Part shown: positions 45,201-56,826 of the stretch, in pieces
Layout: each line of letters opens with the position of its first letter
How positions within the stretch are numbered: position 1 is the stretch's first letter
Assembly (NCBI GenBank): GCA_032433595.1
Contig: JASWJB010000022.1
Span: 1-64,000, forward strand
Direction of reading: 5' to 3'
DNA: 64,000 nucleotides
DNA from: Conoideocrella luteorostrata
Taxonomy: Eukaryota; Ascomycota; Sordariomycetes; Hypocreales; Clavicipitaceae
Translations under genes and position numbers: made by a program
Notes under the pieces: model-generated
What the model saw: the letters and a program-made list of their open reading frames with translations, nothing else
The model's database searches: none
What the model was told of the DNA's origin: nothing

Positions 45201-47643
45201 TACGGCTGACATGAGATTGGCTTCGGGAGTGGTCAGTAAAACGACGGCCACGAATGACCCCATTCGTAGCAGGCTCGTGCTCCCCTGGCTTGCCGTTTTC
45301 AACATGATCAAGCTCATACAGGAGAGCATCCAGCTTTCCTAAGCTGCGCTGGCGCTCTACTACCTGTTCCAGACGATCCACCTCACGTTGCATGAGCTCG
45401 GCATCTTGGTCAGCTTCCGCTAAGCGCTCCTCCAAGGTGGAGATGTAGTCCTCGCAGGAAGCTTCGTTCTCTCGGACCCTTGCAATTTCTTTGCGGAGTT
45501 CTATGATGATGGTAGCGTTCTTTTCCTCGCCGCTGGTGTGACCGTCGAGTTTGGCTTCGAGGTCGTGCAAATAGTTTTCAGTGCTGGCCTCACGGTCCAT
45601 AAGTTTCTGAAGACGAGCTTGTAACTGGCCGTTGATAGTGTCGACATAGGCGCACTTTGTTTCCTTCTCCAGCAGTGAAGTCTCGGTGTTAGAGAGAGTC
45701 GTTCGCGTACTCGAAAGCGATTGTTCCAGACTTTGAATAGTTTTTTCGTACTCTAGCACAACCTGTTCAACAGCCTGGGCAAATGAGTTGGATCGATTCA
45801 ACCGATCGTCGGCGGAAGTATCTTCATTCTGCTCCAACGCAACCGACTCATTTTCTCGAGCTTTGGCAAGTTCGGCAATGAGCTTGGCATGTCGCTGGCT
45901 CAATGCGCTGTAGTTCTCCTGGGCATCCAGAAGATGGTTCTGAAGCTCCGACTCGCGTTCATTCTGCCTCTCAGATCGTTCGCTTGGCGCAGCGTTGCCT
46001 CTTCGTGGGCTATCGACGCCGCCTTGTGAGCTACGAATCTGGTCTCTCAGAAAAGACACCTCTGCTCGAAGTCGCTCCACCAAAGCCTTCGAATCGCCGT
46101 CATCAACTTGCTGAATGCGGGGTTTGGACTGGATAGCCCTGGCACGCTGGGCATATTGAACAGTGTTTAGAGTTTCACTGAGATGGAACTCGGGAGGCGT
46201 GACGCATGCAATCATGTAAGTGTAGGCATTACCACCCAGCGAGTCTTGCAGAAGTCGCGTCAGCTTCGAGTCTCTGTAGGATACGTGAGATCCCGATTGG
46301 CGCGATGACAGCTGACTGATGACTTTGCCGAGCGATGCCAAACCTGCATTAATTGATATACCTTCCTTGGCTCGGTCTCCTTGCGCACCAGTATTTTTGA
46401 GCCGTTCACTTCCCGCCAGGTCGACAAAGTGAAGCTTGCTGTCGGTTGTGATGCCCATGTCCTGACCAGTCATGGCTTCTAAAGGCATAGAAAATCGCTT
46501 TTCTGCTCCAGAAGCAGTTTGAAGCTTGCTCTTGCGCTGTATTAAGTTTAATGAGAAGACGGCATGGGAGCGAGAGGACTTGGCATTAATGGCAGTTGCG
46601 TCGGTCTGACGGATATTAGAGCCGAAATTCAGGGCATTCATGAGATCATCAACAGAGTTGATGTCGACTTGTCGCAAGCCAGTCAAAATTATGTTTCCCT
46701 TGGTATCTTCTCGAATGGCTATGTTGGTCCTCTCGCTCGTCGGGGTCGAGTCGGGGACAAGCAGGTCGCGGAGCTGCTCATTGTATATTTCGACGTAAGT
46801 TGCCTTCAAGGACCAATTGCGATCACCGAGGAGATTTTGCTGGTATGAACGAGGGGTTCGTAGATTCGAAATGGACTGTCGCTTGGATGAGATACTGCTG
46901 CTACTGCTACTTCCACCATTGGAAGAGTCGAGCTTTTCGAATAGAGCGCTAGCAGCTCGAGGAATTACACCTGCGCGATGGTCAGCTTAGCATTCGCTGC
47001 AGCGGCGCGACAACACAGTTGGCAACACAATGCGTCGCAACTGATGAACGTTCTGCCTTACCAATCATGGATTCGTCGTCTTGCTCGCTTGGGCGAGACG
47101 TTCCCATAGTGTACGATTTTCCAGCTCCGGACTGCCCATATGCCAACACCGAAACATTGTAGCCCTGGGTAAAAGCATTGATCGAATCGGCCAAGTACTC
47201 CCAAATGCCATCCTGCATGACCTCAGGGCTGAAGACGCGATCGAAGACAAATATCTTGCGGCCATGAGGGGAGTCAATTGCCAAACTCGTATTTGAGGTC
47301 GTCTGAACCATGGAGCGCTGGAAGCGTTGTGGAATCAAGTCATAGCCTGGGTCACTAGACTTCAGAGGCGGTCGTACTCGGACAGCTGGACATGGCGGTC
47401 AGCGATCAAGTTTGTAAATAATATCCAAGATTTTGATGTGAGCAGAGTCAACGCCGACGCGCATCTCTGAGAATACATACCAACTTTGACGGCGGTCCGA
47501 CTCTCATCATCGGATGCCCTGCTGCCAACACCAGCTTTGCTGCTCATGCTCATCCTGCTGGAACTCCTTGGGCCCGGCTTCACAATGGCGCTGAGAGGTC
47601 GCTCCCGATGGTGTAAGGGCGACGCCGGCGGTGATGCAGCCAT
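42202..47643 (-). CDS. Long kinesin motor protein, kinesin-4-like
   Basis: Three exons on the minus strand, 47481-47643, 47062-47385 and 42202-46970, join to 1751 residues. Introns are 95 and 91 nt; junctions restore KV|AVRVRPPL and SMIG|VIPRAASALF. The motor domain is N-terminal (about 55-450): P-loop GQSGAGKS at 138-145, switch I NAKSSRSH and switch II VDLAGSERLKNTGA, all intact. A Ser-rich insert (GGSSSSSSISS) lies after the P-loop segment. The rest is long coiled coil broken by charged and Ser-rich linkers, with a Pro-rich patch (SPPPAIPLPPLP) near residue 1600 and a Lys-rich end (KGKKKKGSLNCF). It should be a plus-end-directed microtubule motor. Kinesin-4 is my best family guess from the GYNVSVLAYGQ region; a tree of motor domains would decide. 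Confidence 0.9.
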
Positions 47644-48618
47644 TATGGGAGGGGTTCCAATAGACGCCGGCTAAAAATTAAACGATGATGATATTATTTT
47701 GGAGAACGGAAACTACCCAGTACCCAATACTGGTATTCCGGGGGGTGGACTGTCCCGTCCGTCTCGAAATGGGCCGTCAAGCCGGGAAAGACCCAGCGCC
47801 GCAGCGCGTGGTTGGCGTTATTTATTTTTGGCGAGATTCGACAGGCTCGTAGCGTCCACTAGTTTCCAGCCGTTTGAGGGTTGGCGGAATTCTGGCAAAA
47901 GAGCGTCTTTGGATCGGAAAGCGTTTCGATCGAAGACTATGAGGCACTGATTCGGCTTTGCTGGATCGTCGCGTTGAGTTTGTCTTCAAGTCGAAGCTTG
48001 TCTCTCGCGTGGAATCAGATCAGAGTCACAGTACTCCGTAGCGCAAACCAAGGGGGGAACCGGGGGACACAGAGAGGATGGTCCTCAGAAGGCTGGTCTG
48101 GTGGGATCGACCAGGGTGCAGATGCTAGAGCTAATTAAACACAAGGCTGGCGTGTTTGTCGGGCTGGCGGTTAAGAGGAAAAGGGTCGGATGGAGAATAT
48201 GGGTGGACTACTGACCCCGAACGGCCAGGGGAGAGTCGAAGGAGGTCCAAGATACAGCTGCAGAATTCGACTTGCACGGATTGTCTAGCTTTGGCGCTGT
48301 CGAGCTGAGCCGGCCACGGGAAGCGAGGTCCAAGTCAGTGGTAGTCGGTGGTGGGCTGTTGACCCCTGGCGGCGCGAGCAACCTTCTCGCCAGGTTTCAA
48401 TGGGGCAGCAACGGAGCATCAGGCACCCGATTGCGATTGTGCAAAACCGCAAACAGAACAGGCGTGGAACTGGTTGACCGTTGATGGCGGAAAGGGAGGC
48501 CAGTTTATTTCATTTACTCCGTAACTAAGCATCAGGTCTTGCAATTCTATACCAACTACCGATCGCACGCAAACAGAAGAAGCAGCCCAGAAGGGAGGAG
48601 AAGGTAAACGAAAGAAGG

Positions 48619-48637
48619 AAAAAAAAAAAAAAAAAAA
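48619..48637 (+). repeat. A19 homopolymer run
   Basis: Nineteen consecutive A. Its length should be treated as uncertain in any assembly. Confidence 0.9.
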
Positions 48638-49870
48638 GGAGGCTGCCGCCCAGAAGCCGCGAATGCGCAGGCAGGGGTTCGGCCAGCGGGTACGTGCATC
48701 CATTCAGTTTGCTGCTCTGCAGAGGGTGGGATGAAGTAGTCGATACGAAGATGTACATCATGTCTGCATGTCTCTACGGGCGCGTCAGAAGGTACCACGT
48801 ACGCAGAACCTGGCGAGAGTGCTTGGGTGCTCCCTGGCTTCGTGGGATTGGCGGGAGAGGAGGGGCATTTCACCAATACAGTGGTCAGCGTGGGTACCGC
48901 GGCGCAGGGGGACACAAAGCGGGCAAAAAAGTTTGGTCTGCGTCAACCACCGCAAATTGATAACTTGAATTGATCTGGTGTAGGTAGTGATGTGCGACCA
49001 CACTGCACGGCAGCGACAATATGCACATGCATCGGACTGGAGACTTTGAGCCTTCGGCACTGCAGTAGTGCAATACCTGCATACTTATCCAGGTACGCCG
49101 GCACCTGCGCAGCCTCCTCTGGGCAATAATTAGTATTGACGCTGTGTAATAGTACCGGTTCGGTCGATTTCATGATGACATACGGAATACGGACTACGGA
49201 ATCGGAGTACAAACAGAGGCATCCGCGAGGCAAGCCGAAAGTACACACGGCGTTGGTCGAGTCGTGAAATAGTGTCTCGGGTGATTCAGCGGCGAACTCC
49301 TCCGTGACAAGACACCCTGTGCTCAAGCCCGACAAATATTTGCAACCCACACAGAGTCAGTTGGACGGACGCCATAATGCACAAAGCAAGCAAGCAGAAA
49401 AGGTCTGCTCCGGCTCAGTGTCAGTGCCGGCTTGGCCGGAGTTGGGGGCACGCGGTAATACATCACGGTGATGCTTCAATTGACTGATCAATCGATTGAT
49501 TGACTGATAGACTTAGTTGCTTCTGAAAGTTGTAGATAATAATTAATACGATACGCAAGTCTCCCAGGGACTGGACTGTGGTTGATTGTTGGACAGGATC
49601 GGGTTCAGTTGAGCCATATGGTGATGGTATACTTCGTACGCTTTCACTGATACGCAGCCGACTTCAGGGAGTAATTACCGTACGGCGTACATATGCAATA
49701 CGACTACTCAGGTGCCATTAAGATGGGAACCTAACGTTGACGCTTTTCCATATTATTTGAACGATGATGACTGACTCTCATGCACCGCCGAAAGCCAACA
49801 AAGTACGGAGTACTGAAGTATACCGAACAGAGTGACAAGTTCGCGAACCCTGGTTCATCAGTCTCCCTCT

Positions 49871-49898
49871 AGTCTCCAGTCTCCAGTCTCCAGTCTCC
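49871..49898. repeat. Four perfect 7-bp tandem units (AGTCTCC)
   Basis: AGTCTCC repeats four times exactly, with degenerate units on both sides (about 49858-49905). Non-coding. Confidence 0.9.
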
Positions 49899-52814
49899 AG
49901 TCCCCAACCCCCGGATCTGCTCGACTCGACCGACAAGCGTGTTCTTTGAGAGTCCCCAATCTGGTCGCAGCCGCCGTATTTCAGAGACATGATTTTGAGG
50001 CCGGGACCCAGGAGAAACATCAACGGGCAGTGCAGGGGAGAACGAGTCCTGTCAAGCACTAACTACGGAGCCCTTTACTTTACTACGAAGTTCACCATAG
50101 CATTCAAGCATTTAAATATTAACAGTCTATGACACGATTTTGAAGTTTGCAGAGCACATCGGCCACAGCAATCACACGCACCTATTTGATTAGGATAGGC
50201 AGTGAAAATTGATGGCACCAGAGAGGGGGCCAATCAATTGGACGAAAACTCCTATTAGCCGGACACGATGCATTGTCCTTGTGATTCTGCACGTGCCGCT
50301 CCAATCCCCCAGACCGTCGTGTTGGCTGGTGGCTTTTGCCCCTTTCTGTGACGCAGCGCGCCCTCTAACGCCACTGAAAGAGCCGTCCATATCAACTGTG
50401 ATCCCGTCTGCTTGGGGCTGGCACTGCTGTAAAATGCGCCGCGTACGGAGCATGACGGCGCCCCGCTCTCTGACACGGGCCGCCCACTCTGGTGTGGTCT
50501 ACTAGTATGGTCTGGTTAGTACTCCGTACTACAATCACAATAGGGGCATGAATCATTAACCATTCGGTTTCCCTCGGTCGTTATCTCAATTGAGCCACCC
50601 CGCAATATTGCACAGAGTACGGAGACTCACCGAAAAGAATGCGTGAATACTGGTGCCTGGAGGATTGCAGCTAGACGATAAGCCAATCTGCCGAGGAGAA
50701 AAGCTTCAACAAAAGCCTCATATGGGTCTTGGCGCCTCAGTCTTGAGAGGCGTACGCCGTGGCGCTCGCGTCTCGTGGCAATCCTTTCGGGGTTGTTCAG
50801 CTTCCCTTTCTTCGGTGTGATTCAACTTGAATTGTTCCCTCATCTGAAACACTTGCTCACACGTACTCCGTAATACATGTCTCATTACCCTTAATGTGTT
50901 CAGCCACCAAAACACCCCCAACCCAATTGTCCAGCTGTGGTGGTGAATAAGCCAGATTGGGAACGGGTTCCGCAGACGAGCGAGGTATCATGAGTCGTTC
51001 TGGAACTACAACACCCGATCCAGCACCAGATACGGGGAGCTGGGATTGACTAATCCGTACATGGTTAGTTATAAGCGGGCTCTTAACTTCGCCTTTGGCC
51101 CTGAAGCAAACGCGTGCAGGTATTGTAAAGGAATCTGAGCTCACGGCTCCGAATGACAGGTTGGTAATCGAGGAAAGAGGATCCATGACTGGAGTTATTC
51201 TGATCCTCAATTCCTCCCTGTTCTGAATATAGAACGCGGAAAGTCAGATACCGATTGGATGTGGGTTTCGTACAGACAAAAGCAAAGGGCATGAACACCC
51301 CCAACTGTCTCGGCAGTTCGTCGTAGCCACAGCATATTGAAGATTGGAGGCCAGACAGATGCTTGGCTAAAAAATTGATAGCATATCGGACAACCCAAAT
51401 ACCTAGATTAGGGTATGTGTACAACAATATCAGAATAAACTGCCTCGTGTGATTGAGTTTAATTCGCAGCACAACTGGAAGCATCAGAGGAGTCGGAAAG
51501 AACTCGTCCATTTACTTCTACTCTGTGGCTCACTTGGAGTAGTTGGTTGGCTCGCAGAAAAAAGAAATTATGACGCGACGCAAGGTGACAGGTCTTGCGC
51601 ACTTGCCACCAACCCACATTGATTGCTGAACCAACAAAAATAGGACGGATGTGGATGGTTAAAAGAAGCAAATATAGAAAAAGAAATACATAGAAGAGCA
51701 CGGAGTATGACCAATGACAGATCGTCAGATGTAAGCCTCGCGCTTCATGATGGTCTTACCGCGTTCACGTCGGTTTACCAATACCCTGTACGGGAGCTCG
51801 CCTTTTCGAAAAACAAAAATAAAGTAAAGTAAAACTACTCCGTATTACCTTCCATATTATCGTCTCATGATGGAATTGCATCTGTAACGATACTCATTAT
51901 CTCCAACTCAAATGACTTGCAGTCCTCCATTCGCCAATGACATTCTCTCATCCGGGGAATTGTGCGTATTCAGGTATCAGCGGTACAAGCTCGCCGTCTC
52001 TAGATAAAAGACTCCCCATGCGCCACGCTCTCCACAGTGTTGCAGGGACTACTCCTCAGTTTATTGCAGAAATTATGCGAGCCTCGGACTGGCGCCCGCA
52101 TTGGACGCATGAATCCATGACCCTGTATTGAGTATTTTGAAGTCTAATTGGCCCATTGACAATTTGTCAATATCACAACAGCGGGTAGCTTAACGCGGAT
52201 GCTGGACTCCAGTGAAACCGCTCATGAATCCTGCTCTGTTTGAACTTTTGGAGCGACATGGCATGTCACTCAGCGGAAACAGGGTTACTGCACTGCAAAC
52301 GCAGGTCCCGTATCCGGAAATCGGGTCAACCTCATATATCCCTCGTATCTGGAAACATGATATGCGTACATATTTGCCACGACGGCCTGTCTACCATTGA
52401 TGGCGCTCGGACTGGTCAAGAATGCAGCCTAAAAAATTCTCTGATTTTTTTAAAGTATCTGCATAATGTGGTGCTGTCCGTGCGCCATGCGATGCGTTGG
52501 CAGCCGGCGATGGATGAATGCATGCTGAGGCGCAAATTGGCGGCCAAGCTGCTCGTCTGCTAGATAAACAAAAGAAACCAAAGCAAGCTAGGGTTGATGT
52601 TTGCTAGCATGCAAGTTACCCTGGTCAAGTTTTTTTTGGGGTGGACTGCAAGTAAGTACTCCGTAGGTCACGTGGAGAACGTGTGTCTGTCGCGATAAGA
52701 TTACCTCGCCGCGGCGCGTGATGATCCATAGCGATGGTGGGAGACGTGACACCGATTGAACCGGACTGCTGTTTCTCAATTTCGTCCTCCTTTGCAGGCA
52801 GTCTGGGATTTGTA

Positions 52815-54902
52815 ATGGCACCTGATGTAATTGATCTCATTTCCTCCAGCCCGCCGCCTGCCGCTCATTGTACGCCTCGTCCACCACTCGCACCGTCATT
52901 ACGATATAATTCCCTAGGTCCGCAAGTGTCAGGACCCAGAGACACATCTATCAAGAAACGAAACCGTCGTCCTACTCATCATGAACTTCAGGATCCGGTA
53001 ACATATGCAACGGGTTCGGAAGTTCTGGAAGACTTCAACGACTTTGATAGTTTCGATGATTTCGACGACGCCATCCTGGACTCGCTTGGCGAGCAAGAGG
53101 CTAAACGTAGACGGGTGGATCAGCAGCATGATGGACAGAACGACTCCTCGAAATCTCAAAACGAAAATAAACCAATAATAAATGCTGCTCCACCAGTCTT
53201 GATTGGCAAAGCTCGCCATTGCCCGCGACCAGCGTTGGAAGCTATCGAATTCACGAGCTCGCTCGAGTGCGTCTCGCCTAAGAACGGCGAAAAGGAGAAC
53301 AGGAGACACCTTTCTCGATGTGCACCAAGTGCCAAGGGGTCGGCTTCGCATGACCAAATTCCTCTGAGCTCGGATCCATTCGCTAGCTCACCACGATGTA
53401 TCGCCGAAAGACAAACAAAACACAGACGAGCTGTGTCTCTTGACTTAGTGATCTCCTCATCCTCACCAATGGCCTCGACAACGCAAGATCGACCTTCGGA
53501 CCGGCAAATAGGGTGCTCAGGCTATACGTCAGTTCATGCAGCATCTCATACGCGGTGTTTGAGGTATCGGGAGCGCAGTGACGATGAATCGGACCCTTTC
53601 GCAGATACTCCAATATCTGATAAACGTACGCACTCCAAGGCTATAGACGAACCGATTTGCATTGACGACTCTGATCTATCCGATGCTTCTAACGATGATG
53701 AACTGCCGTCTATTCTGGACATGGACTTATCCAAGCGAAGCGCACGATCCCCAATACGACGCTCACAAAGCGACCTGATATGGTTGAACCGCAAATCCTC
53801 CGCACCGAGATCGAAGCAAACCAGTTCGACCAAGACTATAGCCGAGCGACAAGCCGAAAAACAAAAAAGACAACAACAGAGAGAAGAGCTCAAAGCTGTC
53901 AAAGCTGCAGAGAAGCATCGCGCCGCCGCGTTAGCCGAACTCAATAAAGTTCGTACCGACAAGAAAGTCTCTACACCCGAAATGATCGTAGACTTGCCGT
54001 CGGGCCTAAGCCCTGAGCTGCAGGTCCAAATTCAAGAGATGCTGAAGGGCTTGGGGGTAGAACATTTCACATGGAATAGTCCCAGCTTCAACATGATAAA
54101 ATGGCGACGGAAAGTGACATCCAAATTCAACGAGGATTTGGGGCTCTGGGAACCCATCCCGCATCGCATTTCCGATGAGGATATAGCCGTTGTGATTCTT
54201 ACAGCTGAAGAATTTGTAGCAATGGCGTTGGAGGAAACCCTTGCTGCACATGTTACTGATATTACGAGTCAGCACCATGACAAGAAGCTCATATATATTC
54301 TTCAAGGAATTGATCTCTGGCTACGAAAAAACCGAAATATTCGAAATCGCCAGTTTGCATCTGGCGTCCGGTCTGCTAATGGTGAGGCCTCGTCGACATC
54401 GCGAGGCGCTGCCGCTGCCGCTGCCGAGCACATTTCCGAGAGCATCATTGAAGATGCTATGCTTCTTCTCCAAGTTGAGCACGACATGCTCATACACCAT
54501 ACAGCAGCGGCAGCAGAGACGGCCCGATGGGTGATCAACTTTACACAACATATTTCTACAATCCCCTACAAGAAGCAGAGGGACCAAGCCACTTCCGTTG
54601 CAGGCTTCTGTATGGAAACTGGCCAGGTTCGAACGGGAGACGACGTACGGGACACATACGTCCGCATGTTGCAAGAAATTGTTCGTGTTACAGCTCCCAT
54701 TGCATACGGCATAGTGGCAGAGTTCGATACAGTAACTAAATTGGTTAATGGATTGGAACGCGGGGGCCCTGGGAGACTAGACGCCGTGAGGAAGAGCTCA
54801 AACAAAGATGGTGCTATGTCGGATCGCACAATTGGGCCCGCTGTAAGTCGAAGGATGCACAAGGTGTTTACGGGGCGGGATGAGAATAGCACAGATGTAT
54901 GA
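52815..54902 (+). CDS. EME1: Eme1/Mms4-type subunit of the Mus81 structure-specific endonuclease
   Basis: Single exon, 695 residues. I prefer ATG 52815 (MAPDVIDLISSSPPP) over the in-frame ATG at 52734, because family members begin with this acidic-hydrophobic Ser/Pro motif. VIDLIS near the N-terminus looks like a SUMO-interacting motif. The first half is disordered and Ser/Arg-rich, with likely phosphorylation sites. A charged helix (about 341-385, Arg/Lys/Glu/Gln-rich) precedes the ERCC4-like nuclease domain (about 388-650), which is catalytically degenerate in Eme1 proteins, and a C-terminal helix-hairpin-helix-like region. The block ILQGIDLWLRKNRN is characteristic. It should pair with Mus81 to cut branched recombination and replication intermediates in the nucleus. 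Confidence 0.87.
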   Translation: MAPDVIDLISSSPPPAAHCTPRPPLAPSLRYNSLGPQVSGPRDTSIKKRNRRPTHHELQDPVTYATGSEVLEDFNDFDSFDDFDDAILDSLGEQEAKRRRVDQQHDGQNDSSKSQNENKPIINAAPPVLIGKARHCPRPALEAIEFTSSLECVSPKNGEKENRRHLSRCAPSAKGSASHDQIPLSSDPFASSPRCIAERQTKHRRAVSLDLVISSSSPMASTTQDRPSDRQIGCSGYTSVHAASHTRCLRYRERSDDESDPFADTPISDKRTHSKAIDEPICIDDSDLSDASNDDELPSILDMDLSKRSARSPIRRSQSDLIWLNRKSSAPRSKQTSSTKTIAERQAEKQKRQQQREELKAVKAAEKHRAAALAELNKVRTDKKVSTPEMIVDLPSGLSPELQVQIQEMLKGLGVEHFTWNSPSFNMIKWRRKVTSKFNEDLGLWEPIPHRISDEDIAVVILTAEEFVAMALEETLAAHVTDITSQHHDKKLIYILQGIDLWLRKNRNIRNRQFASGVRSANGEASSTSRGAAAAAAEHISESIIEDAMLLLQVEHDMLIHHTAAAAETARWVINFTQHISTIPYKKQRDQATSVAGFCMETGQVRTGDDVRDTYVRMLQEIVRVTAPIAYGIVAEFDTVTKLVNGLERGGPGRLDAVRKSSNKDGAMSDRTIGPAVSRRMHKVFTGRDENSTDV

Positions 54903-55368
54903 CCATACCATAATGCCTCTACGGACGAATATATCACGATTATCATGACCGCTTATTACAGTTTCATCCGATCCTCCGCAACATTTATGCGCAGTGTCCT
55001 AACGAAATGGACGAGGTTCAAAGACTACAAAAGTGACATGAAAAACGACATGCAATGATACGACGAGACTACCAACATGCGAATAGGTCTATGTACTGTC
55101 GGACGTGTAGCGAGTTGTAGGAATCAAGACTATGATGGTTTATATCTGTATCAAATTAGCAATTTGCCTCTACACAGAGTTGCTAACATTTAATGAATGG
55201 TATTAAAACAAGAGTGCTTTTTCAGACAGCGGTTGGACAAGGTTTTTCCACATTTGTATTTCGGTACAGGTCTGTGAATATTTGCTTTCTCATCATATAA
55301 GTGCGCGGGGCACTTGCACTCTGCAAGACAAAAGATAACGAAGATGAGGACATTATTTACCTTGGAAG
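54903..55368. other. Intergenic region between convergent genes
   Basis: About 470 bp between the 3' ends of EME1 and the histidine phosphatase gene. No gene is seen. Confidence 0.7.
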
Positions 55369-56196
55369 TCATGTAGAAGCATGGTCTGCTTTTCGCTTTT
55401 TGGCTCTGCCATTAAAGAAGCCCTCCAGGGTCTTTTGCTTCGCATCGTAAGCGGCGCTGCCGATGCCGCCGCGGGTTTTGCGAAGCCCTTTTAGATGCCT
55501 CGTGCAGTTGGTCTCGGAGACTTCGGAATGGAAACGAGACCAAGGTGTTATAGTTGAAGCGACCGCCGACATGGTTTGCTCGGGTAATTCTTTGATGACC
55601 ATGTCCAAATAGCCGGTGTTGCTCCAAGATGTCCCAGCAGAAGCAAGTTGGATCAAGCTCGGGTCTGGTGATGGACTGTGAAGTTTTTTCACTAGGGCCT
55701 TTGTTAGCAGGCCCAGCATGATGCCGTGACTGACGACCACGACACATGCATGTTCAGAGTTCACATCCACATTGTCCGAAAGGACCGGCAATAGATGTCG
55801 TTCCAAGAAGACATTGGCCCTCGTCATCATTGACTGGGAGGTCTCGGCACCACTCTGCACAGGTCGCCGATCAACAGGTCCCGGTGCAAATTTGACGCCC
55901 TCCCAGTTGCCAAAGTCCTTCTCTCGAAGTTCCGACAACTGGGTGAACCTCAACTCAGGTGCGGATGCATGATGCGCCTGGTTCTGAGCTTCGCATACCG
56001 CCGTGGCAGTCATCGCAGCCCGTTGCAAGTTAGACGAGAAGACATGCTTTGCTTCAAATTTCAACTCGACGAGGCTGGATGCCAATCGTTGAGTCTGAAG
56101 GACGCCATGAGCCGTCAACGCGGCATCACGAGATCCGCCATAAACGCCAGCCACGTTGTCAACACTTTCAGCATGACGAATGAGAAGGAGGTGCAT
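55369..56196 (-). CDS. Histidine phosphatase (phosphoglycerate mutase-like) family protein
   Basis: Single exon, 275 residues, ATG at 56194-56196. The family motif LLIRHAES is at the N-terminus with the phospho-accepting His8. The second acid/base region is LREKDFGNWEG, and the second catalytic His is in VVVVSHGIMLG. The set of residues is complete, so it should be an active phosphatase. The monofunctional layout without a kinase domain and the C-terminal basic tail (RAKKRKADHAST) point away from glycolytic mutase and from fructose-2,6-bisphosphatase fusions. The substrate cannot be read from the sequence. The tail could act as a nuclear localisation signal. Confidence 0.88.
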   Translation of the reverse strand: MHLLLIRHAESVDNVAGVYGGSRDAALTAHGVLQTQRLASSLVELKFEAKHVFSSNLQRAAMTATAVCEAQNQAHHASAPELRFTQLSELREKDFGNWEGVKFAPGPVDRRPVQSGAETSQSMMTRANVFLERHLLPVLSDNVDVNSEHACVVVVSHGIMLGLLTKALVKKLHSPSPDPSLIQLASAGTSWSNTGYLDMVIKELPEQTMSAVASTITPWSRFHSEVSETNCTRHLKGLRKTRGGIGSAAYDAKQKTLEGFFNGRAKKRKADHAST

Positions 56197-56826
56197 TGGC
56201 CTTGTAGCGGCACAAAGAGGATAAGTGAGGGAATCACGACATCTCCAGCCTCAATGGGAACTCAGGTCACATTGCTGATTGACGACGTTGTAGAATTGGA
56301 AATAAATAAAAAAAGTGCGGTCTGCAAATTTTATACCTTGGTATCCAACGGTGAAAAAAAAAAACCCTGCTAATTGCATAAGCGGGGATTGGTCCACATA
56401 AAATGGTGCAGCCTACCCTGAGGCGGACATTAATTTCGAAGACAAATTGGATTGCGCTGTATTGTGCGTAGCAAATTCCTATTTATATTTTTGGTATCTA
56501 GGACTTCTTGATTTGTACTGATGGCGAAGCGAAAGCGATCGTTGGGGGGTGGGGGCAATTGAATGTCCCGAGACACATTTCGAGCTGGAAAGCACGGGGA
56601 CAAGCATCATCGTGATGCATCAGCAGGTGACGTGAATGAAATATCGCCGTTAAACAGCTTAAAATTTCGGTAATTCAAGAATAATTTGTCAGATGTGCAT
56701 ATACAACCGTGAAACAAATTGCTCGTGAACCCAATAGTCTCGTTACAATACGGACAGCCATCAAGTCTTAAGAGCTTTCCCATAGACTTCATCAGGACAT
56801 AAAACGGCCAAACCAAATAGCCAACA
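56197..56826. other. Intergenic region
   Basis: About 630 bp. It holds the promoter of the histidine phosphatase gene and the 3' end of the FAD oxidase gene. An A run lies near 56352-56363. No gene is seen. Confidence 0.6.

Larger units (their letters stand above)
47644..52814. other. 5.2-kb gene-free region between divergent genes
   Basis: The region lies between the start codons of the kinesin and Eme1 genes, so it holds both promoters. No frame shows a domain. It contains seven exact TACGGAGTA-type motifs (48032, 48515, 49804, 50520, 50864, 51836 and 52657), a 19-base A run and a 7-bp tandem repeat. Confidence 0.6.
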
